Positions 42,108 through 53,086 are shown, counted from the first letter of the stretch. The stretch: DNA of 64,000 bases from Serripes groenlandicus (GCA_031761405.1 JASEVX010000008.1:45808507-45872506), one strand, 5' to 3'. Numbers and translations are program-made. The notes: generated from the sequence alone by a model not told the origin.

Positions 42108-42587
42108 GCCGTCTCACGAGAAAACCAACATTGTGGACTCTGCGTAAAGTATCGACCCTGATCAGCCTAAGCATGTCGCGCAGGCTTACCCGGACAGACT
42201 ATTTTCGCCTTCTGTAACTTTTCTGTTTCAGGAATAACTACTCTATACATCTATCCCCCTAATACGGAATGTGTCGGCCGGATCAGTCTGCGCGGACAGC
42301 GCAGGCTGATCTGGTCGATACATTACGCAGATGTCTATCGCCGCAGCTGCATTGTGGACTCTGCGTAAAGTATCGACCCGGATCAGCCTGAGCATGTCGC
42401 GCAGGCTAACCCGGATAGTCACTTTTCGCCTGCTGTGGATTTCCTGTCTCAGGAGTCATTACTCTATACCTCTATCAGTATGAGACGGAGTGTGTCGACC
42501 CGGATCAGTCTGCGCGGAATGCGCAGGCTGATCTGGATCGATACATTACGCAGAGGCCGTAATGTTGGTTTTCTTAAGAGACGGCTA
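42108..42587. mobile_element. Element H head-to-tail dimer
   Basis: Outer ends GAGCCGTCTCACGAGAAAAC and GGTTTTCTTAAGAGACGGCT. The inside is duplicated. GTGGACTCTGCGTAAAGTATCGACCC occurs at about 42132 and 42354, and GCAGGCTGATCTGG.TCGATACATTACGCAGA.G at about 42301 and 42523. The junction (42332-42352, TGTCTATCGCCGCAGCTGCA) has lost the internal pair of terminal repeats. Confidence 0.88.
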
Positions 42588-42589
42588 AT

Positions 42590-42735
42590 TTCATTATGGA
42601 ATGAAGTTAAATAAAATGTCGTTTATGTATAAATTACTGATCACGAGCAATTTCTCCTTTTGCTCAATTGTTTACAAAAAGTCAATAGTTGCAAACGTTT
42701 CAAATTGCGTCTGCATGCGGGAGAGAGCTAAGGTA
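42590..42735. mobile_element. MITE B remnant
   Basis: GATCACGAGCAATTTCTCCTTTTG...GTTTACAAAAAGTC...GCGTCTGCATGCGGGAGAGAG: the right half of a decayed hairpin element. Confidence 0.5.
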
Positions 42736-43189
42736 AAAACGCCATCCATTATAAAGATGTCGCCGGACAAACACCAACTAGTAGTTTTTCAGGGGAAACG
42801 TAACAAATAGTGTACAGCACTACAGTTTTAACTCAATTGTATTATAGACGTGATATATAGTTTTCAACACACTCTATTATATTGGTACAATTAAAATAAT
42901 AAACGACATTTTTCTTGCATTTGTTGCTACTACATGTAGTTAGTTATTCGTTCGCATTCTATCGAGTGTACGCTCAGATCAAGCGTTCATCTGCATCTAC
43001 ACAAATTTACAGATGATTATGTTAGTAATATTTAAAATGTGGAGACCTTGATCAGACTGTGCGTATACCACAATTGTCATTATATAGTAACGTTGAACAA
43101 ATAAGACTGAGAGGATATTGATCACATTGTGAGCCATTTCATTTTTAGCTCGACTTTTGAAAAAAACCGAGAGCTTTTGTCATGACCCT

Positions 43190-43395
43190 GGCGTGGTCGT
43201 CGTTGGCGTGGTCGTCCGGTTAAGGTTTTTTGTTGGCGGCGTCGGCGTGGTCGTCCGGTTAAGGTTTTTTGTTGGCGGCGTCGGCGTGGTCGTCCGGTTA
43301 AGGTTTTTTGTTGGCGCCGTCGGCGTGGTTGTCCGGTTAAGTTTTTTTGTTGGCGGCGTCGGCGTGGTCGTCCGGTTAAGGTCTTTTGTTCAGCT
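43190..43395 (+). repeat. 39-bp tandem repeat in an open frame
   Basis: About five units of GCGTGGTCGTCCGGTTAAGG plus TTTTTTGTTGGCGGCGTCG; starts at 43206 and 43245 give 39 bp. The period is a multiple of three, so the plus frame 43157-43630 repeats a 13-residue module (RLRFFVGGVGVVV). There is no sign of real coding: the flanks of the frame are typical repeat debris. Confidence 0.85.
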
Positions 43396-43852
43396 TAGCT
43401 TTTTTTCTGTTTTCTATCAGTCGAGCGTCTGTGCCGTACGCGGTGCTCTTGTTATGCCTCATTGTTTACACGACGCTTCGCCAAATTGTGTCTGCATGAT
43501 AAAACGAGTTAACGCAAACAAAAACACCATCGATAACCAAAAACGTCGCAAGACAAAAACAATCTTAGAGTTTTCAGGGGACAATAAAACATCATACTTA
43601 TATAAATTGTTTACAGATACACTTTCTTAAATTCAATTGTCTTGTAGAGGTGATAGTACGTATTCAATACTTCCGATTATATTGGTAGATCTAAAGCAGA
43701 AAATAACACTATTGCTTTTTTATGTTCATGGAATCGGAAATTCGACGGCATTTGAGCCAGACCGTCTGATAATGAACACGTTGACATTTGTTACTGCGTG
43801 TGCAAGCACATATCAGCCTGTACATCTGCTCCATATTATCAGAACCGATACA

Positions 43853-45588
43853 TATGGAACGCCTTTACTGTCTTACTATGTTGTATTGTATTATACGCAG
43901 TACATTTTCATGTATACGAGGTACATATTTCATTTGACGTGTTACATTTTGCATGATATGCAGTGCATTTTATATAATATATAGTGGTTATTTAATAATA
44001 TGAAGTGCATAAGTATGAAGATACAGTAGAATAACCATTATATAGTGTGCAAACAACGTCATATGCAATACAAACAACATTATATGAAGTCTATTCTTCA
44101 ATACGTGTGGTGGTACTTTGATTATATGCGGTGGTTTAAACTTTATACGCGGTGCATTAACCTTGGGGATGATCATACTTTCCGGCATTCTCCGGAATTA
44201 TTTCCGGAAATTACCGAGCATGACAGATAGGTTTGAACATTAACACCGTCTAATCCATTTTAAAAAGGCCTTGTGGAACAATCTTTATGAAAAGTGTACA
44301 CATTTTCTAAATAGACGAGATGCAGAATGTCGTCTATGCAGACGATCTCTAATTCCTGAAGCAGACAACTCTTGAAATCATTATGGTCAAAGGATAAATT
44401 GCTCATCTTGAGAAATTTCTCCATTTGTCACGATGCGTTCAACCAACCTCTCTTCAATAATTATACTTTCATTTATTAAGATTTTCTATAGTTTTGCCTT
44501 AAAGTCATCTGATGCATACTTGTTGTATTACGGAAAAGATTTAAAAATGTGTTTAGGTTACCACTTTATGGTAATGTTTCCTCATAAAAACAACTTTAAA
44601 TTCCTCAGCAGCTTCTGGAAATAAGAGAAATAACTTGAAAGGTGATTTACATGATATATTTGATTTTGTCTTTGGGAAAAGACATAACTTTGGTTTTTTC
44701 TGAACAGTGTAGGTTCAAATCAGCCTGCATATTTGCTCTGCTTATCATAATCGTTACAAGTTGACTGAAGCTTCTAATAAGCATATGTAAGTACATGTAA
44801 TAATCTACTCATATAACATAAGCATTCGAGCTTGTGAGAGGTCATATATTATTGGACTAGTAATATTCAAACTTTAGATTTTAGATTTTGATCAGACTGC
44901 AAATCATGCCGAATGAACAGACCAATCTCGTCTAGAGCGGATTTCAGTGCAGACGACGACATTTTGTGTACACATCTATTTATAGATTATTCAAGCGCTT
45001 TTTTTTAAATTGAGTAAACGGTGTAAATGTTAATATCTATCTGTCTGACTCGGTATTTTCCGGATAAATAATTACGGAGAATGCCGGAAAGTATGATCAT
45101 CCTTATGAAAAATGTACCGCATATAAAGCTGTTTACACCATGTATACATTAGTATGGACCGAACATATTGCCAAATGCATTGCCTACTATGATCTTTTAT
45201 GAACACATACATAATAATTCACCAGGTATAAAGATACGTGCAGGCACTTTATATATTAAAACATACATCGCATATATTGACCAACATACAACGTATACAT
45301 GTAAAACTACTGCATACACAAACAAATACACCACATATAATGTCATTTGTACTGCATAGTATATAGTTTGTATTGCACATGACGTTGTTTGTACAACGTA
45401 TAATGGTTATTCTACTGTTTAAACACTATTTTGCACTGCATATTATTCAATAATCACCACACATAATAGAAAAGGCACTGCATATCATGAATAATGTACC
45501 ACGTCAAATGAAATATGTACCTCATATACGTAAAAATGTACTGCATATAATACAATACAAAATACTAAGACAGTAAAGGCGTTCCATA
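43853..45588. mobile_element. 1736-bp fold-back transposon with 6-bp target duplication
   Basis: Ends TATGGAACGCCTTTACTGTCTTA / TAAGACAGTAAAGGCGTTCCATA are perfect. GATACA lies immediately outside both (43847-43852, 45589-45594). The arms stay complementary for about 235 bp (43853-44090 versus 45353-45588), and again around 44150-44235 versus 45040-45110 (GATGATCATACTTTCCGGCATTCTCCG). The interior holds MITE B-like and element K debris (44330-44540, 44700-44800) and no transposase. It split a host repeat: CCATATTATCAGAACC resumes as AAGTTGACAGAAGCTTC. Confidence 0.9.
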
Positions 45589-45594
45589 GATACA

Positions 45595-45694
45595 AGTTGA
45601 CAGAAGCTTCTAACATGCTTAAGTAAGTAATATATGAACATTTGAGATCTGGATCTGAACTATGTATCTTACAAAAGTCAAGTTGCAGGGACTC
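45595..45694. repeat. Element K continuation
   Basis: AAGTTGACAGAAGCTTCTAACATGC..AAGTAAGTAATAT.TGAAC is the right part of the repeat interrupted by the fold-back transposon. Relatives lie at 32600, 40840 and 44760. Confidence 0.65.
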
Positions 45695-45707
45695 ACGTTA
45701 TGTTGGA

Positions 45708-45973
45708 ACCGCCTCGGTGGTGTAGTGGTAGAGCGTCCGCCTCGGGTGCAGGGGTAGATGGTTCTATCCCCGGGCAGGTCCAACCAAATACTTTAAAAAT
45801 GGTAGCAATGGCTTTCCCTCCTTGGCGGTCAGGGTTGCGGGGTGAGCATAACGACTGACTCGCTGGTGACAGCATAAATGGACCAGTAGTACTGGTAACA
45901 CACAGGAAACGCAGTGATATAACTCTAAAAATCTTGAAAGTGGCAATAAACACCATACAAACAAACAAAACAA
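45708..45973 (+). mobile_element. SINE D with target duplication
   Basis: Complete: CCGCCTCGGTGGTGTAGTGG head, GGTTCTATCCCCGG B-box region, GGTAGCAATGGCTTTCCCTC, GGCGGTCAGGGTTGCGGGG, CGCTGGTGACAGCATAAATG, CAGTGATATAACTCT tail, then ACAAACAAACAAAAC. ACGTTATGTTGGA (45695-45707) and ACGTAATGTTTGA (45974-45986) match at 11 of 13 positions. Confidence 0.92.
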
Positions 45974-46470
45974 ACGTAATGTTTGACCAATCTGGATGAC
46001 TACATGTGGCATACACTTTACTGTTGGCCAAAGCGAGTCCGAGACAGTGATTTCATTTTAAGCATGTGGGTTTCTTTCTGACACGACCGTTCTAGTGATA
46101 CGAAATATCCTGTGGCATAAGTACTGCAATATGACCTCTGGAAAGTTAATTGTTGGGACATTTCGTGTTTCACTAGTTCATATTGGGTTTTTCCGTGAAT
46201 ATTATCCTGATGTGATCGTCTTGAAACACGTTTATTAATATCTAGTATCTAAATGTTATCTTAGAAGATGAAACTGCATTTCACCCATAGGCAACACATG
46301 TTGCATATATATAATACAATTATTTTGTAGAAATAAAACAAATATATTTTATTATTAAATATTATTTGTTATTGCCAACTCAAATCATGCTCGAAACATC
46401 AAACACAGAATGAATATTAGGCGAATGAGTTCATATTTGTGTTGACAGAGTTATGCTGTTTCAAAACTGA
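45974..46470. other. No feature recognised
   Basis: AT-rich sequence with no supported ORF and none of the repeat families of this window. Confidence 0.4.
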
Positions 46471-46770
46471 TGTCAACAAGAGATGTTCGTCAAACAGTAT
46501 GCCCCCCCCCCCCCCCCCCCCCCCTGGGCGTCACAAGGTTGCAACGACATTGACCTTTGACAGATGACCTTAACATAGGGATAAACCTCCCCTCAAACTT
46601 TGAGTTCTGTAGTTCAAAGCTTTATCCAAATTATCAATCGGGTAAGCTTGGTGTATCGACGGACGGACGGACCGACATCTACAAAGCAATATACACCATC
46701 AGCGCTCCTGCGAATTGGGTCATACAAATAGCGGTGGAGCCCAAAAGAGAACAGAATTTTCCGAGTTACC
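46471..46770. repeat. Degenerate dispersed repeat with C23 tract
   Basis: CAACAAGAGATGTTCGTCAAACA..ATGCCCCCC, then TGACCTTTGACAGATGACCTTAAC and GACGGACGGACGGACCGACA. This wording is common in bivalve non-coding repeats as I remember them. The homopolymer C23 is at 46502-46524. The two opposed frames here are not supported as genes. Confidence 0.6.
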
Positions 46771-47148
46771 AAAATCGGCAACATATTCAACGTTTTTGTT
46801 TTGCTGAATGAAAACAATTTATTTAAATTTCAGTGACCTTCAGTTTCAATATTTAAATTCACTCGATGGAGAACCAAGGCAATATTTCCCATTTTAAAAT
46901 GATAGAATAAAAGACGTTTTACATATAAATAGTATTAATGCGGAGACTGAATTCAATCAATACGTTGTATTTCTAAGTGAAGTATATCTTGTGGTTACAT
47001 GTTATTTAGTGTTAGATAAAGGCTAAACACTTATCCTTGTACAGACGAGTTTTGATGCCTATTTTGAAAATATTATGAGAAAAAAGGATATTACTTGTAA
47101 TAAGCATTTTTGACTTTTGCACAATGTAAACAATTCTATCCGAAACTC

Positions 47149-47483
<335 letters not shown>

Positions 47484-47699
47484 TGATTGGATTCTTGTTC
47501 CCTGTGTGAACAGTGAAGACTCAGACATGACTGTCCAACCGCATTGTTTTGTCAGATTATCCAATGTCCGTAGAACATTTAATGCATTCTTAGACTAACA
47601 TAAAGATGTTTAGCCCTATTAGTAGTGCACCAATGTAACTAAAAATGATACCCAAACAGAAAGTCAATAAGCTCCCTCTTCGCCAGACGCAAAGTTAAC

Positions 47700-47881
47700 T
47701 GTGACAAGCACAACTTGTCTTCCACCAATGGGCGTACAGTCTATGTGGAAAAGCAGCCAGTTGCTTGGCAAGTATGGGGTACTGGTATGATAGAGCCAGG
47801 AAACAAATGGTAGGTAAGTGGCGGCCGTGATATGACTGAACAAAATGTAGAAAACGGCGTAATACATCAATCAATCAAGCA
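47700..47881 (+). mobile_element. SINE A, 5'-truncated
   Basis: Begins in the body (CAAGCACAACTTGTCTTCCA). It keeps CCAATGGGCGTACAGTCTATG, AAAAGCAGCCAGTTGCTTGG and the 3' domain GGCCGTGATATGACTGAAC...CATCAATCAATCAAGC. No head. Confidence 0.85.
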
Positions 47882-48203
47882 ATGAATTCGCAAAAACGAA
47901 ACTCATAAAATAAACATGTATAAGCTTCCTTCTTTTGAACTTATTTTGTAAATAATTAATAGTTAATTCATTTTAAACTTTGCGAATATCTTTAAAAGGC
48001 AGCTTGGCTTTTAAAAATTGCAAAACATGAATAATTGCATTACGTATCATTAGTTATAAATCATCAGAATGCAAACATAACACTTAACAGTACAATAGTT
48101 CAGAAGAGTACGTACAGTACAGCGCATTAAAACAATGACTATCGACATCATTATGGGTTTGTTTGTTTTTTGAATGAACAAAAAACTACATCTTTATATT
48201 TCT
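47882..48203. other. No feature recognised
   Basis: AT-rich, no repeat family of this window and no ORF worth noting. Confidence 0.4.
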
Positions 48204-48656
48204 TTAACCCTTTCCCACATACGATACCTCCGAATCAGGCGACTTTGAAAACGTTCTGGTCAAACATATAGAAAATCTTTTCAAATGCGTTTTCACATAT
48301 TTTTTAAAAGGAGAAATTGTTCACTATAAGCAATTAGTGGTTTTTAACACGTTTCGGCAAAAATATGAAATCCTTTCAAGCTCTTTTCAAAGCATTTTCT
48401 AATATTATATATAGTTTAAAACATTGTGACAAAAGGAGAAATTGTTCATTATAAGAAATGAGTGTCTGGGAACACGTCTCGGCAAAAATATGATATATTT
48501 TCAAAGCATTTTCAAATATTGTATATAGTTCAAAACAATGTGACAACAGGAGAAATTGTTCATTATAAGAAATTAGTGTTTTTATTGGCCAAAACGTTTC
48601 ACAAGTCGTCTGCTGTATGTGGGTCAAAAGTACGTCTGCTAATCGGGAAAGGGTTA
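48204..48656 (+). mobile_element. Expanded MITE B-like element
   Basis: TTAACCCTTTCCCACATACGA at left, CGGGAAAGGGTTAG at right. The interior has three successive GGAGAAATTGTTCA..ATAAG.AAT half-hairpins (about 48309, 48437, 48549), each followed by a TTTTCAAA.CATTTTCTAAT block. The internal segment has been tandemly copied to give about 450 bp instead of 230. Confidence 0.75.
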
Positions 48657-48745
48657 GAATGGTAGCTGTACCTCCTTACGTGGGCACCAGCAACTGCGAT
48701 AATACCACTGTCTCTGGTGAATCGGTAACACATACATGTATGTCT

Positions 48746-48959
48746 TTAACTCTTTCAGCGTCGAATTGTTTGAAGTAGACTCTTCCATGTTCAAAATCGG
48801 GTGTGTCCATTTCTCAATTTATGAACGTTTTGGACTATTTTGGTAACTAAAAGGCAAACAATGCTGATTTCATGTGAGACAGCTCGTTACGAGCTGACTC
48901 ACCTGAATCTGCATTGTTTGTAAAAACCTCAATATTGCATTTGGCGCTGAAAGAGTTAA
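48746..48959 (+). mobile_element. MITE C, full length
   Basis: TTAA at 48746-48749 and 48956-48959, ends CTCTTTCAGCGTC / GGCGCTGAAAGAG, centre CAGCTCGTTACGAGCTG. The right TTAA is also the left end of an element I copy. Confidence 0.92.
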
Positions 48960-49262
48960 AGGTGCTGAACTCCAGGTGGAGATTTATTATTTGAAATGCT
49001 GAAAGTTCAGCAAATATTACTAATAGTGTGCAACAAAGTAAGTAATAAGAAGTTCAAAACTACATAAATGTACCTAATTTGGCTTACTTGGTATGTCTAC
49101 CTAGTAAACATGAAGCGTAAACGATCAATATGTAGATGGTACTGGAAAGTGAAATTATTATTCCCAATTTTATCCCAGAATTATGATTCATACATTTCAA
49201 AACAACTTTTGAACAGTTTTAAACCTTTGATTATAATATCTATGATCTGGAGTTCAGCACCC
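48956..49262 (+). mobile_element. Element I, abutting MITE C
   Basis: TTAAAGGTGCTGAACTCCAGGTGGAGA at left and ATGATCTGGAGTTCAGCACC at right; the right TTAA is lost. It is somewhat shortened compared with 14736-15093. Confidence 0.85.
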
Positions 49263-49635
49263 ATACCCAAGAATTTCGATCATCAGTTAAATCATTAAAT
49301 ATCGATAATCCTATCTGCCAACGGAAGACAAATAGCCATAGACACGATGTGCTATGAGTGGAATTTTGTTGATAAAATAACAAACATATTTCTAAACCAT
49401 AATTATAAATCATATGAATCATCACTTAAGTCGTTTCGTGAAGGCGTTAAGTCAACGTAATATTCCCCATTTTAATGATGGATTTAATGCAGGAAATAAC
49501 GCAATTTTCCCTCTATAATGATAACGGTGTTACAACAGGGACGGGGATTCAATCGATATACCATAATCGTCTGTAAAATGTGTCTACTTAATTCTTTAAC
49601 TTGTTACTGTTTTTATATTCCGTTTTTATTAAATG
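49263..49635. other. No feature recognised
   Basis: AT-rich; resembles no family of this window. Confidence 0.35.
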
Positions 49636-49922
49636 GAGTGATGTTGCTCAGTCGATCCAGAGTGTGTGAGCTTGAACCAGCCCCAGCTCGGCCAACGTTT
49701 TTGCCGACTCTTGACAAAAGTCAATGCAACCCACGTCATTCGTCATTCGCCTTCAAATAACAGGCTTAAACGTCCATGTGGCAAAGCGGTCAGCTGCATG
49801 TAAAGACTGTTGTGTGGACTACTGGTGTGAAAATCCAACAAAACACCTTGATAGGTGAATTGGCCGCAATGAGATGACTGAACAAATATTGAAAACGGCG
49901 TTAAACCAAATCAATCAATCAA
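49636..49922 (+). mobile_element. SINE A, diverged, head damaged
   Basis: The A-box region is shortened to TGCTCAGTCGATCCAGAG (a deletion joining the A-box side to the anticodon side). The B box is GAGCTTGAACCAG. The body and tail (CTTGACAAAAGTCAATGCAAC, GGCCGCAATGAGATGACTG, CAATCAATCAAT) are complete. Confidence 0.85.
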
Positions 49923-50000
49923 TATTAATGGGCTTTTCATCGATTCCGACAAATTGTAAAGCCATCATTATAATTAACTTATAAATCATGCAGTCTGTTT

Positions 50001-50228
50001 CATTCTTTCCCTCATACGACAATTCTGCAGCAGACGACTTTGAACATATTTTGTCAAAAAATAGAAAATCTCTATAATTGAATGGATAACCTATGACTAA
50101 AAGTGGAAAACATTGTGGCAAAAGGAGAAATTGCTCGTTTTGAGCAATTTCTTCTTTTGTCACTATGTTTTCAAAAAGCCGTCTGCTGCAGAGGTGTCAG
50201 AAAACGTCTATGTGAGGGAAAGGGTTAA
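50001..50228 (+). mobile_element. MITE B, full length
   Basis: CATTCTTTCCCTCATACGAC at left (TTAA lost) and GTGAGGGAAAGGGTTAA at right. The centre GAAATTGCTCGTTTTGAGCAATTTC is a perfect stem. Closest to the consensus. Confidence 0.92.
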
Positions 50229-50466
50229 TCATTATTTTCATTTCCACCAATTTAAATCATCGCCTATTAAAAACACCTTAAACATCGCCGATATTTTAGC
50301 CCCGCAGAATGATAGCGACACACAGATAAACAATAGCAAAATCATTTGAAATAGTCCATGCGAAAACGTACCAGATGGCTTTTGTGAAAGGTGTAGATCC
50401 AGATTAGCCTATTCATACGCAAAGTCTACTCAGAATATATACTGCTCACTGCTCACACACATTACA

Positions 50467-50683
50467 CACATGGTTGTGGGTTCGATCCCCGGCCGGGTCA
50501 TACTAAATACTTTAAAAATGGTAGTAACGGTTGCCCTCCTTGACGCTCAGGGTCGCGGGGTTAGCATTATGACTGACTGGCTGGTGTCAGGATAAATGTA
50601 CCAGTAGTACCGGTAACTTTCCCAGGAAACGCCGTGATATAACTGAAACAAATATTGAAAGCTGCGTCAAACACCGAACGACC
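50467..50683 (+). mobile_element. SINE D, 5'-truncated
   Basis: Starts at the B box (GTGGGTTCGATCCCCGGCCG). Complete core (GACTGACTGGCTGGTGTCAGG, CCAGTAGTACCGGTAAC) and tail (CGCCGTGATATAACTGAAACA). Confidence 0.88.
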
Positions 50684-50795
50684 AATATAATCAAAATCGA
50701 AACATGAGCCAAGTCATACAAAAAAAACTCTGTGGTTTTGAGAATGCTTCATCAGTTCCGTTGAATGTAAATACTTGAATGATCGTTTTTTTCGG

Positions 50796-50966
50796 TTAAT
50801 GCTTCCCCACATATAACACATCTGCAGCAGTCCACTTTGAAAAAGTCTATAATTAAACGTTATATTATTGAATAGAGTTGAAAACATTGTGGCAAAAGGA
50901 GAAAATGCTCATCACAATGTTTTCAAAAGTTGTTTGCTGCAGAGTCAGCAGAAATTGGGAAATTAA
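50796..50966. mobile_element. MITE B-like, short
   Basis: TTAA at both ends, GCTTCCCCACATATAACAC, CTGCAGCAGTCCACTTTG, GAAAACATTGTGGCAAAAGG and half of the central hairpin; about 170 bp. Confidence 0.7.
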
Positions 50967-51072
50967 AAGTGTGGTTTGTATAGACAGGAATTTCCTAAAA
51001 AAGGTGGTCTTTAGCACAGGTTTGACTGTATGTTTGACTGCACTATATTAGGATCACTTGCGTATTCAAACA

Positions 51073-51258
51073 GTGATCCGGGTTCGATCCCCAGTCACTG
51101 CACTACGGTCATGGTGGAGTGCCCTTGGGCAAGGCACAATTTCTAGCCTAGTATTGGTTTGTTTACCCAGGGATCATGAATAAGTGAACTGTCGCCGAGA
51201 TATAACTGAAATAATGTTGAAAGCGGCGTAAAACCCCAATAAATAAATAAATAAATAA
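51073..51258 (+). mobile_element. SINE E, 5'-truncated with perfect 11-bp target duplication
   Basis: Begins GTGATCCGGGTTCGATCCCC, so the A box is missing. Complete body and tail ending in AATAAATAAATAAATAA. GTATTCAAACA lies on both sides (51062-51072, 51259-51269). A 5'-truncated copy with an exact duplication indicates incomplete reverse transcription at integration, not later decay. Confidence 0.95.
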
Positions 51259-51597
51259 GTATTCAAACATGGTACATTTTTGACATGGTCGCCATTATAT
51301 CAATGATCATGTTTGTATAGGTTTTGTAAACACACGTGCTTGTTAACTGTTGTCGTGAGCTCGCTTCTTATCAAATAATTCCCTTGTTGTAGTTGTTCAA
51401 TTTTGGATTTTCCTTTTATTCAGTCTACATCGAATTAGACGAACACTTACTATATTTCCTTACAGGATTGTTCTAATATTATTCTGGTAAGCGATTCATC
51501 TTTGTTTGTATCTAATTCCTTACCTTGTTAAATGTATTGAAAGAATTGTATTATATACTGACTATGTTTGTGATTTGTTTTGAATATAGTTTAAGCC

Positions 51598-52180
51598 TTG
51601 GTGTCATTTTCCGAAATAGAGCTAAAGTGGGCGGGGTATGTTTATTCTGAATTTCATGAAAGTCCAATTGCTTTTTTCTGACTTTAAAGCTTTTTAGCTT
51701 TATGTATCATTAAACACTCACGTGAACTTTAAATGTCATTCCCAACTTATAAAGAATGGAAATATATTCCAATTTATCACCTTGACCCTAGCCTTTTTGT
51801 TGGCAGTAAAGTTCCTATAGTCCCACTGTTGTCTGTATTTACTACCACAGCAAGACTCTCTATGACATCGTATTAGGGTGTCATTCATAAAACACTCGTA
51901 GAAATATACTTAATCTCTATTTTCAGATTGACTTTAAACTAAAAATGTGACATCCTTGTTTGTGTCATAAATAGTTTATACAAATCACAGTATGGTGAAC
52001 AAAGCAGGACATAATGTTATAAAATGATATCCCTTAATCTCCCAAAAGGCTATTTGAACACTCCCTTTAACTGGGAGATAATTTTATAAGATTATGTCAT
52101 ACTTTGTACACCATACTTTAAGAAAAATCAGAATTCCCATATCCCACCCACTTTATCTCTATTCCGGCAAATGATATCCT
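51598..52180. mobile_element. Fold-back element (unnamed)
   Basis: AATAGAGCTAAAGTGGGCGGGGTATG at 51615-51640 is complemented by CATATCCCACCCACTTTATCTCTATT at 52138-52163. GTATGGTGAACAAAGCAGGACATAATG near 51992 is complemented by CATACTTTGTACACCATAC and neighbours near 52090. Total about 580 bp, no ORF, seen once in this window. Confidence 0.75.
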
Positions 52181-53086
52181 CTCAATGTAATATACAGGTA
52201 TATTTGACTATTTGTCCATATTTCCATTTGACCATTTGTTAATTCTGACGGACCATTTGTACTTTTGTACAATTCATCATCATGTAATCATAGTATTATA
52301 TACTTAACCCCGGTCGATATTGGATTTAAATACTTCATTCATAACAGTGTCTTTTTGGTCATTATAATTGTGAAATATTGAGTTGTTTTGTGATTTCCAG
52401 ACTCATTATAAAAAAAACCGTCATTTGACAGTTGAAAAAAGGTCCCGTTCAGTTATGTTACTATTACAATTTCATTGAAATAATACAAGCATACGTCACT
52501 GTACGTATATTGGATCTGACGACACTGCGTAAAAGGTCGTCTCGAATTGACCCTTTACGTTTAATTATTCACGAACAGGTGCTTGTTGTTCTGTCCAATG
52601 AAATGTCACGAAACAACCAACGCTCGGTTCTGCTATCAAACTGTAATCGAGACACTCCGCCATTACCGCTTCTCTTTTGTCGTGTTTTTACATGGGTTAT
52701 CTCCCCTGTTGATACCAAACATGTAATAGGCAGTCATCAGATCTATACGAGCGTATGCTACTACAGCGGAGTTTACGTCTGGATTTAATGAGAGTTGAAC
52801 CTAACGGAAATCGTCATAGCCGTATCAAGTTGAATTCCAAAGCGTGAAGTGTGCTGTTTGCATTGCACTCGTAGTGTTGATGACGGGAATAAACTTAAAT
52901 CGAATTTCATTTTAGCGAAATTAAATCAGTGACGAATTCGAGCAAACGATGCATAACCCGGGCACATATATCTAATTTAAATTGTTTATTTCATTTACTT
53001 AAGGGAATTAAGTTACCGAAGAAAAAAATAAAAACAGAAATTGCTTCGTTCCGTTGAGTAGTGGTATTACCACTTTATTTCTAACT
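52181..53086. other. Stretch free of this window's repeats
   Basis: One of the few segments in which I find none of the window's repeat families. It contains the 118-codon ORF at 52432-52788. A promoter or first exon here is possible but nothing proves it. Confidence 0.3.
52432..52788 (+). CDS. Unrecognised 118-codon open frame
   Basis: The longest frame in the window that is not low-complexity or repeat-derived. It starts MKKGPVQLCYYYNF and ends YYSGVYVWI. No domain, signal peptide or motif family is recognised, composition is mixed, and no splice sites or polyadenylation signal could be tied to it. It could be a chance frame of a non-coding region or a spliced fragment. Confidence 0.15.
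   Translation: MKKGPVQLCYYYNFIEIIQAYVTVRILDLTTLRKRSSRIDPLRLIIHEQVLVVLSNEMSRNNQRSVLLSNCNRDTPPLPLLFCRVFTWVISPVDTKHVIGSHQIYTSVCYYSGVYVWI

Larger units (their letters stand above)
38580..43850. repeat. Degenerate long-unit array (about 0.8-1 kb units)
   Basis: A block with AAGATGT.GC.AGAC, CTTAAATTCAATTGTGTTGTAGAGGTGAT, TACTTCC.ATTA.ATTGGTAGA and TTAAAGCAGAAAA.AACA.TATTGC occurs at about 38640, 39440, 41760, 42750 and 43540, with partial copies at 41070. Between blocks lies the element K motif TCAGCCTGCAT...TATCAGAATCTACA..AATTGAC. Spacing differences are largely explained by inserted MITEs G, C, I and H. No coding frame is recognised. Confidence 0.7.
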
